Notes: a model not told the origin generated them from the sequence alone. A DNA stretch of 64,000 bases from CAVONB01 sp963697205 (GCA_963697205.1 CAVONB010000008.1:62001-126000), one strand, 5' to 3'. Counted from the stretch's first letter, positions 19,203-28,700 are shown. Numbers and translations are program-made.

Positions 19203-20123
19203 GTGGGTGCTTTTCTCGAGGTGCTGATCGGCGGCCTGCTGGCGGGCGTGCTGTACTCGCTCGTCGCGCTGGGCGTGGTGCTGATCTTCAAGGCCTCCGG
19301 CGTTTTCAACTTCGCGCAGGGCGTGATGGTGCTGCTGGCCGGTTTGGCGCTGGTGCGTGCGCTGGATCTGCTGGTCGAGCAGGGGCTGCCGTTCTGGGCC
19401 GCGGTGATCGTCGCGCTGCTGTTTGCTGGCGTCGTCATGGCGATCAGCGCGTGGCTGATCGAGCGCTACGTGCTCGGACCGCTGGTCAATCAGGACGGTC
19501 TCATCCTGTTCATGGCGACGATCGGGGCGACCTTCATCCTGGAGGGCGCCGCGCAGATGATCTTCGGCTCCGACGTCTATCCGCTGAAGCTTTACCCGAC
19601 GGATGCTTGGTTTCTGTTTGAGAACATGTTTCCAGGCGGCATCCTGGTCAACAAGCTCGACGTGTGGGGCGGGCTGATCGCGGGCGTGCTGGTGGCGGGG
19701 CTGGCGCTGTTCTTCCAGTTTACCAAGACCGGGCGCGCGCTGCGCGCGGTGGCCGACGATCATGCCGCCGCGCAGTCGGTCGGCATCCCGATCTCGTGGA
19801 TCTGGTTCGTCGTGTGGCTGGTCGCGGGGCTCGTTGCGCTAGTGGCGGCGACCGTGTGGGGCACCAAGCTCGGGGTGCAGTTCTCGATTATCTTCCTCGC
19901 GCTGAAGGCACTGCCGGTGCTCATCATCGGCGGCTTCACGTCGGTGCCCGGCGCGATCGTGGGCGGGCTGATCGTGGGCGCGGGCGAGAAGCTCGCGGAG
20001 ATCTATCTCGGTCCCTTCGTCGGCGGCGGCATCGAGTACTGGTTCGCGTACGTCTTGGCGCTGGCGGTGCTGCTGGTCAGGCCGCAAGGTCTGTTCGGCG
20101 AGCGCATCATCGAGCGGATTTGA
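19203..20123 (+). CDS. livH: LivH-type ABC transporter permease
   Basis: 306-residue inner-membrane permease with about eight helices. Typical LivH elements: GLLAGVLYSLVALGVVLIFK at the N-terminus, ASGVFNFAQGVMVLL, and GRALRAVADDHAAAQSVGI, the cytoplasmic coupling loop. GTG start at 19203 with AAGGAG 6 bases upstream. Third gene of the cluster, 62 bases after livG. Confidence 0.9.
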   Translation: MGAFLEVLIGGLLAGVLYSLVALGVVLIFKASGVFNFAQGVMVLLAGLALVRALDLLVEQGLPFWAAVIVALLFAGVVMAISAWLIERYVLGPLVNQDGLILFMATIGATFILEGAAQMIFGSDVYPLKLYPTDAWFLFENMFPGGILVNKLDVWGGLIAGVLVAGLALFFQFTKTGRALRAVADDHAAAQSVGIPISWIWFVVWLVAGLVALVAATVWGTKLGVQFSIIFLALKALPVLIIGGFTSVPGAIVGGLIVGAGEKLAEIYLGPFVGGGIEYWFAYVLALAVLLVRPQGLFGERIIERI

Positions 20124-20142
20124 TCGGGTAAGGGTTGCTGAA

Positions 20143-21390
20143 ATGCTCTATCGCGAAGCGGGACAATTCAAGACCAGCTACGCCCGGGACATGGCCATCT
20201 TCCCGATTCTGCAGGATCGGATCGGGATCGGCATCGTGCTGGCGATCGCCTTCCTCGGTGTGCCGCTGTTGGCGATGCTTGGGGTCGGTCCATTCGGTCA
20301 GGATTATATCTTCAAGGCGATCCTCATTCCGATGCTGATCCTGTCGCTGGCCGCGATCGGGCTCAACGTGCTGACGGGCTACTGCGGGCAGATCTCGCTG
20401 GGCTCGGGTGCGTTCATGGCGATCGGCGCCTACTCGGCCTACAAGTTCGGCACCGGCATCTCCGAGATCGGGCTGCCGCCGCTGCCGGTGCTGCCGTCTG
20501 TGCTGCTCGGCGGCCTGATGTCGGCTATCGTTGGCATCCTGTTCGGCATCCCGTCGCTGCGCATCAAGGGCCTTTATCTGGCGGTTGCAACGCTGGCGGC
20601 GCAGTTCTTCTTCGACTGGGTGTTCCTGCGCGTGAAGTGGTTCACGAACTACGCGCCGTCGGGATCGGTGACGGCGCCGCCGCTGGAATTCTTCGGCTGG
20701 CGCGTCGACGATCCGGTGGAGCGCTACCTGGTTGCGCTCGCGTTCGTGGCGTTCTTCGCGCTGATGACGAAGAACCTCGTGCGCTCCAACGTCGGGCGTC
20801 AGTGGATGGCGATCCGCGATATGGATATCGCGGCGGAAATCATGGGTATCCGACCGCTCTATGCCAAGCTTTCGGCGTTCGCCTATTCGTCGTTCCTGAC
20901 CGGGGTGGCAGGCGCTCTCTATGCGTTCATCCACCTGGGCTCCTGGGAGCCGCTGGCGTTCTCCATCGACACCTCGTTCCAGCTTCTGTTCATGGTCATC
21001 ATCGGCGGGCTCGGCTCGATCCTGGGCTCGTTCCTGGGGGCGGCGTTCATCCTCAACCTGCCGATCGTGCTGGACCAGATGCCGTTTGCCATGGGTGTGG
21101 CGTTCGCGATCGGGTTCGTCGTGCTAGCCGCGCTGCTGCTTGCGGGCAAGCTTGCCGCCGACAAGGCGATCTGGGTGCGGCTGGCGCTGGCGGCGCTGTG
21201 CCTGGGTGGTCTTTACTGGACGTACCTGCACTTTTTCACCGGCAAGATCTCGGTCGAGACGGTCTCGCATCTGACCTTCATCATCACGGGATCGCTGATC
21301 TGTTACCTGTTGATCGTGGAGCCGCACGGGTTCGCACGCCTATGGCAACTGGCGAAAGAGAAGCTCAGGCTTTGGCCTTTCCCGTACTGA
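20143..21390 (+). CDS. livM: LivM-type ABC transporter permease
   Basis: 415 residues, longer than many LivM proteins because of two extra C-terminal hydrophobic segments (about residues 345-395). Core motifs include LIPMLILSLAAIGLNVLTGY, GQISLGSGAFMAIGAYSAY and the coupling loop GRQWMAIRDMDIAAEIMGI. Begins 19 bases after livH. The partner SBP gene follows after 121 bases. Confidence 0.9.
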   Translation: MLYREAGQFKTSYARDMAIFPILQDRIGIGIVLAIAFLGVPLLAMLGVGPFGQDYIFKAILIPMLILSLAAIGLNVLTGYCGQISLGSGAFMAIGAYSAYKFGTGISEIGLPPLPVLPSVLLGGLMSAIVGILFGIPSLRIKGLYLAVATLAAQFFFDWVFLRVKWFTNYAPSGSVTAPPLEFFGWRVDDPVERYLVALAFVAFFALMTKNLVRSNVGRQWMAIRDMDIAAEIMGIRPLYAKLSAFAYSSFLTGVAGALYAFIHLGSWEPLAFSIDTSFQLLFMVIIGGLGSILGSFLGAAFILNLPIVLDQMPFAMGVAFAIGFVVLAALLLAGKLAADKAIWVRLALAALCLGGLYWTYLHFFTGKISVETVSHLTFIITGSLICYLLIVEPHGFARLWQLAKEKLRLWPFPY

Positions 21391-21511
21391 GCGTACGCGG
21401 AGATGCGCGCGTCCCGCAGGGCAGAGCGGCGGGAGGCGACACACATAACGAGGCTCGCAGTCCTGGCGTTCGCCCAACCCCGGGGTGGCGCCCAACGATG
21501 GAGGAGTAGTG

Positions 21512-22834
21512 ATGAGAAAAGCAATTCTGGGACTGACGCTCGCCGGGCTCGTAGGCGGTCTTGCAAGTGCGCCTGCGCTGGCAGAAGGTGAGCAATTCCT
21601 GCCTTCGCTTGTCTATCGCACGGGTCCTTATGCACCCAACGGCGTGCCCTTCGCCAACGGCGTCGCCGACTACTGGACGATGCTGAACGAGCGCGACGGC
21701 GGCATCAACGGCGTAAAGATCAAGTTCGAGGAGTGCGAGACCGGCTACAACACCGCCAAGGGCGTGGAGTGCTACGAGCGCCTCAAGGGCCAGGGTACGA
21801 CGGGGGCGGGCTACTTCTCGCCGCTGTCGACGGGCATTACATTCGCGCTCACCGATAAGGTGCCGGGCGACAAGATCCCGTTGCTGACGATGGGCTACGG
21901 GCGCTCCGACAGCCGCGACGGTTCGGTGTTCATGTGGAACTTCATCGCGCTCGGCACCTATTGGGACGGCGCGGACGTTGCCATCCAGCACATCGCCAAG
22001 GAACTGGGCGGCATGGACAAGCTGAAGGGCAAGAAGATCGCCCTGATGTATCATGACAGCCCCTATGGCAAGGAGCCGATCCCGGCGCTGCAGGTTCGCG
22101 CCAAGATGCATGGGTTCGAGGCGATGCTGGTGCCGGTGACGCATCCCGGTGTCGAGCAGAAGTCGCAGTGGCTGCAGATCCGCCAGAACCGTCCCGACTA
22201 TGTGCTGCTGTGGGGCTGGGGCGTGATGAACTCCACGGCGGTGAAAGAGGCTGCCGCCGTTGCCTATCCGCGCGACAAGATAATCGGCGTGTGGTGGTCG
22301 GGCGCGGAGCCCGACGTGACGCCGGCAGGCGATCAGGCCAAGGGCTACAAGGCGCTGATGCTTCAGCATCCCGCCGGCAAGTTCAAGGTGCATGCGGACG
22401 TCGAGAAACTTGTCGTCAGCAAGGGCAAGTCGCAGGCGAAGCCGGAGGAAGTCGGCCAGGTGCTGTACAACCGCGGCCTCGTCAACTCGATGCTCGGCAC
22501 CGAGGCGATCCGCACGGCGATGAAGAAGTTCGGCAACAAGCCGCTCACGGGCGAGCAGGTGCGCTGGGGCTTTGAGAACCTGTCGCTGGACGAGGCGCGC
22601 ATCAAGGAGCTCGGCTTCGAGGGCATGCTGAAGGCGCCGATCAAGATGTCCTGCCAGGATCATGCCGGCGCCAATTCCTATCGCGTGCAGCAGTGGGACG
22701 GCGCGAACTGGAAGGTGATCTCCGACTGGTACCAGGCCGATCAGAAGGTGCTCTCGCCGCTGGTCAAGGACGTGGCCGCCAAGTACGCGGCGGAAAAGAA
22801 GATCACGCCGCGCGACTGCTCCAAGGAAGGGTGA
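21512..22834 (+). CDS. Periplasmic ligand-binding protein of the Liv-type ABC importer
   Basis: 440 residues with a Sec signal peptide (MRKAILGLTLAGLVGG, cleavage after APALA near residue 24). Type I periplasmic-binding fold (Leu/Ile/Val-binding protein family, PF13458 type): LVYRTGPYAPNGVPFANGVA, DGGINGVKIKFEECETGYN, KKIALMYHDSPYGKEPIPAL. Strong GGAGG ribosome site before ATG 21512. The ligand cannot be read from sequence; flanking CoA ligases argue for an organic acid rather than an amino acid (inference). Followed by a perfect stem-loop at 22850. Confidence 0.88.
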   Translation: MRKAILGLTLAGLVGGLASAPALAEGEQFLPSLVYRTGPYAPNGVPFANGVADYWTMLNERDGGINGVKIKFEECETGYNTAKGVECYERLKGQGTTGAGYFSPLSTGITFALTDKVPGDKIPLLTMGYGRSDSRDGSVFMWNFIALGTYWDGADVAIQHIAKELGGMDKLKGKKIALMYHDSPYGKEPIPALQVRAKMHGFEAMLVPVTHPGVEQKSQWLQIRQNRPDYVLLWGWGVMNSTAVKEAAAVAYPRDKIIGVWWSGAEPDVTPAGDQAKGYKALMLQHPAGKFKVHADVEKLVVSKGKSQAKPEEVGQVLYNRGLVNSMLGTEAIRTAMKKFGNKPLTGEQVRWGFENLSLDEARIKELGFEGMLKAPIKMSCQDHAGANSYRVQQWDGANWKVISDWYQADQKVLSPLVKDVAAKYAAEKKITPRDCSKEG

Positions 22835-22849
22835 GGACAGACACCGACC

Positions 22850-22878
22850 GCGGCGGGAGGCCATCGGCCTCCCGCCGC
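22850..22878 (+). other. Intercistronic stem-loop after the binding-protein gene
   Basis: Perfect 13-bp GC stem with a 3-base ATC loop, starting 15 bases after the SBP stop and ending 28 bases before the livF start. Lacks a T-run. Such hairpins commonly protect the upstream SBP mRNA from 3' decay and lower expression of the downstream ATPase gene. Confidence 0.6.
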
Positions 22879-22906
22879 TTGCACTGAATTCGAGGCTCAG
22901 ACCACC

Positions 22907-23764
22907 ATGACCGTCGCCACCACGACCGCTGCCACCGTGCCTGCTCCGGACGCCGAAACGGCGACGCCGATCCTGTCGGTGAACAACATCGAGGTGATCT
23001 ACGATCACGTCATCTTAGTGCTGAAAGGCGTCTCGCTCACCGTTCCCGAGCGCGGCATCGTGGCGTTGCTCGGCGCCAACGGAGCGGGCAAGTCGACGAC
23101 GCTGAAATCGATCTCCAATCTCATCCGCGCGGAACGGGGCGATGTCACCAAGGGCTCGATCGAGTTCGAGGGCAAGCGTGTCGACGGGTTGACGCCGAGC
23201 GAACTCGTCAAGCGCGGGTGCATCCAGGTGATGGAAGGCCGCCACTGCTTCGGCCACCTGACGATCGAGGAAAACCTCTTGACGGGCGCGTTCACGCGTC
23301 GCGACGGCAACGCCGCGGTCAAGGCCGACCTGGAAAAGGTCTACGCCTACTTCCAGCGTTTGAAGGAGCGGCGCAACAGCCAGGCGGGATACACGTCGGG
23401 CGGCGAACAGCAGATGTGCGCGATCGGGCGCGCGTTGATGAGCCGGCCGAAGATGATCCTGCTGGACGAGCCGTCGATGGGACTTGCGCCGCAGATCGTG
23501 GAAGAGATCTTCGAAATCGTGAAGGACCTAAATGTCAAGGAGGGGGTGAGCTTCCTGCTGGCGGAGCAGAACACGAACGTGGCGCTGCGCTATGCCACCT
23601 ACGGCTACATCCTGGAGAATGGGCGCGTCGTCATGGACGGCACCGCCAAGGACCTACGCGAGAACGAGGACGTCAAGGAATTCTATCTCGGCGTCGGCGG
23701 TGGCGACAGAAAGAGCTTCCGTGACGTCAAGAGCTACAAGCGGCGCAAGCGCTGGCTGGCGTGA
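22907..23764 (+). CDS. livF: LivF-type ABC transporter ATP-binding protein
   Basis: 285 residues. Walker A GANGAGKST, signature TSGGEQQMCAIGRAL, Walker B MILLDEPSMGLA, switch LLAEQNTNVAL. A C-terminal tail of about 25 residues (DRKSFRDVKSYKRRKRWLA) is very basic and extends past the usual LivF end; this tail is a feature of some members linked to CoA-ligase clusters (inference). Second ATPase of the importer. Confidence 0.9.
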   Translation: MTVATTTAATVPAPDAETATPILSVNNIEVIYDHVILVLKGVSLTVPERGIVALLGANGAGKSTTLKSISNLIRAERGDVTKGSIEFEGKRVDGLTPSELVKRGCIQVMEGRHCFGHLTIEENLLTGAFTRRDGNAAVKADLEKVYAYFQRLKERRNSQAGYTSGGEQQMCAIGRALMSRPKMILLDEPSMGLAPQIVEEIFEIVKDLNVKEGVSFLLAEQNTNVALRYATYGYILENGRVVMDGTAKDLRENEDVKEFYLGVGGGDRKSFRDVKSYKRRKRWLA

Positions 23765-24007
23765 GGTTTGCGCAGGGGGCTTACCGGGTGATCGGGTCAG
23801 GCACCGCGCGCGGCGAGCGTGCGGCCGTTCAGACGCCTTTGCGGTCGACGAGCCGGCGTCAGCGGCGCGATGTCGCGCTGAACGTGGCCGATCAGGCGGT
23901 GACAATTCGCAATCAACCCCATCGTCCAATCGCCAATTGACCGCACCGACGCGGACGCACTACACCCCCGCCTTGTCATCAAAAGCGCCGAGCCGGCTCG
24001 AGGTCTC

Positions 24008-25246
24008 ATGACGTCCGACCATTTCGATCAACTGGAGACACGCGACCCCGAGGCGCGTGAGGTTGCGCAGTTCAATCTGCTGCCCTCGCTGTTGCGACGG
24101 GTGAAGGATCAGGCGGAGGGCTGGCGGCGGCATCTGGCGGACGTGGATGCCGATGGCGTGGTCGATCGTGCCGCGCTCGCCAAGGTGCCGATCCTGCGCA
24201 AGGCGTCGCTGAAGGACCTGCAGGCGATGCGGACGCCGTTCGGCGGCCTCGAGACGACGCCGGTCGGACAGATGGGCCGGGTGTTCATGTCGCCGGGCCC
24301 GATCTTCGAGCCGGAGGGGCACGCGGAAGACTGGTGGCGTGCGGCGCGCGCACTTTATGCGGCGGGGTTTCGTGCTGGGGACGTCGTGCACAATACGTTC
24401 GCCTATCATCTGACGCCGGGCGGATGGATCCTCGATTCGGGGGCGCGGGCCTTGGGCTGCGCCGTCATTCCCGCGGGGCCCGGCAACACAGAGCAACAAC
24501 TCGAAGCGATCCATCACCTGCAGCCGACCGCCTATGTCGGCGTGCCGGATTACCTGAAGATCCTGCTCGACAAGGCACGCGAGGCCAAGCGCGACATTAC
24601 CTCGTTCAAGCGCGCGCTGGTCTCGGGCGGGGCGCTGTTCCCATCGCTGCGGCAGGAGTACCGGGAGCGCGGCATCGCAGTGCAGCAGGCTTACGCGACG
24701 GCGGACCTTGGTATCGTTGCCTACGAGAGTCCGGCGCTGGAAGGGATGATCGTCGACGAAGGCGTGATCGTGGAGATCGTGCGGCCGGGCACCGGGGATC
24801 CGGTTGCCGACGGCGAGGTCGGCGAGGTGGTCGTCACCTCGTTCAACCGCGACTATCCGATGATCCGGCTGGCGACGGGCGACCTGTCGGCCATACTGGC
24901 CGGGCGCAGTCCGTGCGGGCGCACCAACATGCGCATCAAGGGCTGGCTCGGACGCGCCGATCAGACGGCGAAGGTGAAGGGCATGTTCGTGCATCCCGAG
25001 CAGATCGCGGAGATCGGACGGCGCTTCGGGGAGGTCGGGCGTCTCCGGCTGGTCGTGGGGCGGTCCGGCGATCAGCAGGACACCATGCGGCTGATGGTCG
25101 AGGGTGACCCTGCCAATTCGGGGCTGGCGGGGCGACTGGCCGAGGTTATGCGCGAGGTGACGAAGCTCAAGGGTGAGGTCGAGGTGGTGGCCAAGGGCAG
25201 CCTGCCGAACGACGGTAAGGTCATTGCCGACGAGCGCACGTACTGA
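24008..25246 (+). CDS. Phenylacetate-CoA-ligase-like AMP-binding protein
   Basis: 412 residues, PaaK-type branch of the ANL superfamily. PaaK-like pieces: LLPSLLRRVKDQAEGWRRHL at the N-terminus, the YVGVPDYLKILLDKA and RALVSGGALFPSLRQEYRER segments, then IRLATGDLSAIL and RIKGWLGRADQTAKVKGMFV, the motif before the C-terminal lid. The usual glycine/serine P-loop is weak (FMSPGPIFEPEG), so the ATP site differs from classic PaaK. Last gene of the cluster, 243 bases after livF. Likely activates an aromatic acid; substrate unproven. Confidence 0.8.
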   Translation: MTSDHFDQLETRDPEAREVAQFNLLPSLLRRVKDQAEGWRRHLADVDADGVVDRAALAKVPILRKASLKDLQAMRTPFGGLETTPVGQMGRVFMSPGPIFEPEGHAEDWWRAARALYAAGFRAGDVVHNTFAYHLTPGGWILDSGARALGCAVIPAGPGNTEQQLEAIHHLQPTAYVGVPDYLKILLDKAREAKRDITSFKRALVSGGALFPSLRQEYRERGIAVQQAYATADLGIVAYESPALEGMIVDEGVIVEIVRPGTGDPVADGEVGEVVVTSFNRDYPMIRLATGDLSAILAGRSPCGRTNMRIKGWLGRADQTAKVKGMFVHPEQIAEIGRRFGEVGRLRLVVGRSGDQQDTMRLMVEGDPANSGLAGRLAEVMREVTKLKGEVEVVAKGSLPNDGKVIADERTY

Positions 25247-25312
25247 TCGGCGGCGCCGGCCGGTGCTGCGAGCGACTTGAAATCGACCCAGAGGCGCGCA
25301 ACAAAGGTCGCC

Positions 25313-26734
25313 ATGTGGAAGAGATTCCTGCGCCGCCCGCTGCGGGCGTGGCTGCTTATGCTGCTGGTCGCCACTGTCGTGGCCGGCGCGCATGGGCGCG
25401 CGGCGATGGCCCAAACCGATGGGCTGGGTGGCAGCTTCATCACGCCGTTTCCCGAGAATGACACCTATCGGCTGCTGGTCGTGGGCGACTGGGTGGCTGG
25501 CGGTATGGTCGAGGGGCTGGTGGAGGGCTTTTCCAACGATCCGCGGGTGCAGATCACGCGCAAGCATCAGGCGGTGCCGACGTTGTTTCGCGGCGAGCTC
25601 GACGACGATTTGAAGGCGCTCGACCAGGGGCTGTCCAAGGACAAGGCGCATATCGCCGTCGTGATGATGAGCACGGGCGATCGGGTGTCGCTGCGGCTGC
25701 CCAACCTGCCGCGCCGCGCGCAGGTGGGCAGCGAGGAGTGGAAAGCGGAATACGGGCTGCGCATCGATCGCATCATGCGGCTGCTCAAGAACCGGCAAGC
25801 CGCGGTCTATTGGGTCGGCCTGCCGGTGCTGCGACGGGCCGACGCCAACGAGGACGCGCAGATGATGAACGAGATCATCCGCAGCCGCGCCTTGTTGAAT
25901 GGTGTTCGGTTTGTTGACGTCTATCAGGGGTTTGCCGAGGATGGCGAGTTTGCGGCGTATGGTCCGGATCTGACCGGCAAAAACCGGCGACTGCGCGATT
26001 CCGACGGCATCGGCTTCACTGGCACGGGCTACCGGAAGCTGGCGCACTTCGTGGAGACTGAGATCAAGCGGGACCTGGTGCAAGCGCGGGCGGAGCGGTC
26101 GATCCCTCTCGCCGGGGGCGAGCCGGAGCAAGCGAAGGTCAATCCGGAGAAGGCGAAGGCGGCTGCGCTGGCCGCGGCGGCTGCGGCGGCCAAGACCAAG
26201 CGGCCGACCGGGCCGGTGACAGGGCTTGCGGCGCTGCTGCCGGGCGCGGCGCCGACGGGACCGATCGGGGGGGCATCTCAGGACCAGAAGGCGGACAACG
26301 GCAAGATCACGTTGAAGACGGCGGGGGCGTCGGGGCGCGAGGAGACGATCACGCTCGATATCCTGCGGCCGTCGCTGCCGGCGGCGATCCTGTCGATCGT
26401 GTCGCGGCGCCAGGATGGGGACAAGTCCGGTCCGATCGGGGAGCAGTTGATGACGCCGTTGCCCGGTGGGCTCGCTCTGCTGTCGACGATCACGTCGGCG
26501 AGCGATTCGGCAGGCGTGCGGCGGCGGCTCTCGCCGACCCAGGCGCCGTTTTTCCGGGTGCTGGTCAAAGGCGAGCCGCAGGCTCCCAAGCCCGGTCGCG
26601 CGGATGATTTCCTGTGGCCCCGGGAGGCCTATGTGCCGCCGGCGGCGGCGAAGCCGGTTGTTCAAACGACCGGCAGCGTGCCGTTGCCCGTGCGCGCGGG
26701 ACGTCCAGCCTTGGAGCGCACGGGCCGGCCATGA
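25313..26734 (+). CDS. DUF459/SGNH-fold protein lacking catalytic Ser and His
   Basis: 473 residues. A basic start plus hydrophobic segment (LRAWLLMLLVATVVAGA, about residues 10-27) and AMAQ form a signal peptide or anchor. The SGNH-like domain spans about 45-275: block I reads VVGDWVAGGM where GDSL would place the nucleophilic Ser, and block V reads DGIGFTGTGY where DGxHxT would place the catalytic His. Asn-containing VYWVGLPVLR and RFVDVYQGF are kept. The last 200 residues are Ala/Pro-rich. Probably a non-hydrolytic periplasmic protein. ATG at 25313 preferred over an upstream TTG at 25277. Confidence 0.75.
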   Translation: MWKRFLRRPLRAWLLMLLVATVVAGAHGRAAMAQTDGLGGSFITPFPENDTYRLLVVGDWVAGGMVEGLVEGFSNDPRVQITRKHQAVPTLFRGELDDDLKALDQGLSKDKAHIAVVMMSTGDRVSLRLPNLPRRAQVGSEEWKAEYGLRIDRIMRLLKNRQAAVYWVGLPVLRRADANEDAQMMNEIIRSRALLNGVRFVDVYQGFAEDGEFAAYGPDLTGKNRRLRDSDGIGFTGTGYRKLAHFVETEIKRDLVQARAERSIPLAGGEPEQAKVNPEKAKAAALAAAAAAAKTKRPTGPVTGLAALLPGAAPTGPIGGASQDQKADNGKITLKTAGASGREETITLDILRPSLPAAILSIVSRRQDGDKSGPIGEQLMTPLPGGLALLSTITSASDSAGVRRRLSPTQAPFFRVLVKGEPQAPKPGRADDFLWPREAYVPPAAAKPVVQTTGSVPLPVRAGRPALERTGRP

Positions 26735-27283
26735 GCCCGGTGGCGGCCAGCGCCGCCTGATCGGACTGGCGATGACGGTGGCCGATCGCTCCAGCAAGCC
26801 TCGGGCTGCACCCGAGTTGGCGAAGGTTTCTTGCGGTTCTGGTGCCTGCACAACGCGGACCAATTGGCCGGTTCGGGCAGAATTTCGCCGTCGGACGTCG
26901 TCGAATTGCCCTTCCTGAGCCTTTGGGCCGCCCTGCTTGCCGCGTACCTCGTCAGGTGTCCGGTCGCCTGCGTTCGTGACTGTGGCCGAAAGGTCCGGAA
27001 ACGAAGCAGTTGCTCAGGATTGGTTTTGGTTGTCGGCTCTATGTGGCTAGAAGGCAACGGAATTTGCCGCCCCTGCCTCTGTTGAGCCACAAACCGGAGT
27101 CAGCGTCATCAAGTTGGTTTGGGAGCTTCTGCCGTTTGGCGGTCCCCGAGGTGCGGCAAGGATATTCAGTTTCATTGAGACGCGCGGGGCACAAGCCCGT
27201 GGTGAGAGATCGACACCGCCGGACGCGCGGTTTTTCGCTCTCGTGCCGCTCCCCGGACGTACGAGAGACTGGAAGGTACGACG
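26735..27283. other. Long intergenic region upstream of the ExoR-like gene
   Basis: About 550 bases with no supported gene; frames on both strands give Arg-rich shadow translations. Base composition is more AT-rich than in the genes around it from about 26985 to 27175. Contains CTCTCGT at 27238-27244 paired with ACGAGAG at 27261-27267. Likely a long promoter/leader for the ExoR-like gene, or a decayed gene. Confidence 0.4.
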
Positions 27284-27436
27284 ATGACTGCTGTGACGTT
27301 CGCCAAAGGCCAACCGGTGCGCCGGCAAGTCGGCGCGAACTGTGTGGTCGTGTCGTCGTGGTCGGTATGCAGCACCACGTGGCGTGCGCGTTGCGGTGGC
27401 GTGTCCTACCGGCGGGGAAATGCGGAAGTCGTCTGA
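27284..27436 (+). CDS. Candidate 50-residue leader ORF upstream of ExoR-like gene
   Basis: ATG at 27284 with GGAAGG 6 bases upstream opens a 50-codon frame that stops one base before the ATG of the next gene (TGA-G-ATG). It begins MTAVTFAKGQPVRRQVGANC and has three cysteines. Third-position GC is about three quarters, below the neighbouring genes but above random expectation. No family recognised. Either a small coupled leader peptide or chance; context is the main support. Confidence 0.3.
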   Translation: MTAVTFAKGQPVRRQVGANCVVVSSWSVCSTTWRARCGGVSYRRGNAEVV

Positions 27437-27437
27437 G

Positions 27438-28550
27438 ATGCGAACACCGAGGCTGAAAGCAGTCCTGACAGCGGCGATGCTGCTCTTCGTGGCGCTCGCC
27501 ACAGCTGCGACCAACGGCTTGGTCGGGGCGGCGCGCGCGGCGGAGCGGTTCAGCTCGGTCGAGGAGGCCGTCGAACAGGGCATCGAGGCCTACAAAGGCG
27601 GCTACTACGAGATCGCGATCACGCCGCTGGAGTTCGCGGCCAACAAGAACGACATCCTGGCGCTGTTCTACCTTGGCCGGATCTACGCCAACAACTTCGC
27701 CGCGTATACCGACCACCCCCGTGCCTACAAGCTCTATCAGCGCATCGTCACGACGTATGGCGATATCGACCAGGATCGCCGCCATCACGCCCGCGTGGTT
27801 GCCAAGGCCTTGACGGCGGTGGCCGGCTACATTCTCAGCGGCCTTCCGGAGATCGGCCTGAAATCGGATCCGTGGCGCGCGGCACAGTTCCTTTCGACGG
27901 CGGCGTCGGTGTGGAACGAGCCCGACGCGCAATATGAGCTCGCCAAGCTCTATCTGCGTGGCGAGGGCGTGCGCGCGGATCCCGAACTTGGACGGCATTG
28001 GCTGATCGTGCTGTCGAAGAAGGGGCATGCGCCGGCGCAGGCTTATTTCGCGGATATGCTCTGGCGCGGCCGCCATGTGCCCAAAGACCAGAACCAGGCC
28101 CTGGCGTTGATCACGCTGGCTGTCGAAAATGCGCCGCCCGAGGATCGGGTGTGGATCGAGGACATATATCAGAACATCTTCTGCGGCACGTCGATGGGCA
28201 CGCGTCGCAGCGCCGACGGATTGGTTGCGCGTTGGAGCCGGTCGTTCGGGCGTCCCGACATTCCCTCCGGACGCAACGGGTTGGATGCGGTACTGCCGCA
28301 GGCAACACGGGCGTGCGGCAATGGCGAGGCAATTCCCATGCCGCAGCCGATCGGAGCGGCGCGGGACGCCGACCTGATGAAGAAGTCGGAGGTCCCGCAG
28401 GTGGTGAAGCGCGTTGCGCCGGCGCCGGTTCCCGCACAGCCACGCGTCGCCTCTGATGCTCCGTCGTCCGGTGGGTTCATGCGTGGGTCGGCTGATATGG
28501 GCATCATGGATGCCGGAGCGAAGACCTTGTCGCCCGTCCCAGAGCGCTGA
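27438..28550 (+). CDS. ExoR-like Sel1-repeat periplasmic protein
   Basis: 370 residues with a Sec signal peptide (LKAVLTAAMLLFVALATAA, likely cleaved near ARAAE, residue 33). Sel1/TPR repeats follow: AYKGGYYEIAITPLEFAA, RAAQFLSTAASVWNEPDAQY and GRHWLIVLSKKGHAPAQAYF. The order and the KLYQRI...VAGYILSG middle section resemble ExoR, the periplasmic inhibitor of the ExoS/ChvI two-component system controlling exopolysaccharide and motility in rhizobia. The C-terminal 110 residues (Pro/Ala-rich) are an addition. An in-frame ATG at 27420 is an alternative start. No exoS/chvI genes in the window. Confidence 0.65.
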   Translation: MRTPRLKAVLTAAMLLFVALATAATNGLVGAARAAERFSSVEEAVEQGIEAYKGGYYEIAITPLEFAANKNDILALFYLGRIYANNFAAYTDHPRAYKLYQRIVTTYGDIDQDRRHHARVVAKALTAVAGYILSGLPEIGLKSDPWRAAQFLSTAASVWNEPDAQYELAKLYLRGEGVRADPELGRHWLIVLSKKGHAPAQAYFADMLWRGRHVPKDQNQALALITLAVENAPPEDRVWIEDIYQNIFCGTSMGTRRSADGLVARWSRSFGRPDIPSGRNGLDAVLPQATRACGNGEAIPMPQPIGAARDADLMKKSEVPQVVKRVAPAPVPAQPRVASDAPSSGGFMRGSADMGIMDAGAKTLSPVPER

Positions 28551-28700
28551 GCCTGCGCCAGAGTGTTTGCGGCTTGCGTCGAAACGCTCTGTCATATCTC
28601 GCTCACGGCGCGCAGCGCCTCCGCGGGGGCGACCTCTCGCAGACAAGGGGGCGAACGGGCCGTCTTGCAGCCTGTCGGCTTCGATCCATCGAAGTCCGAA

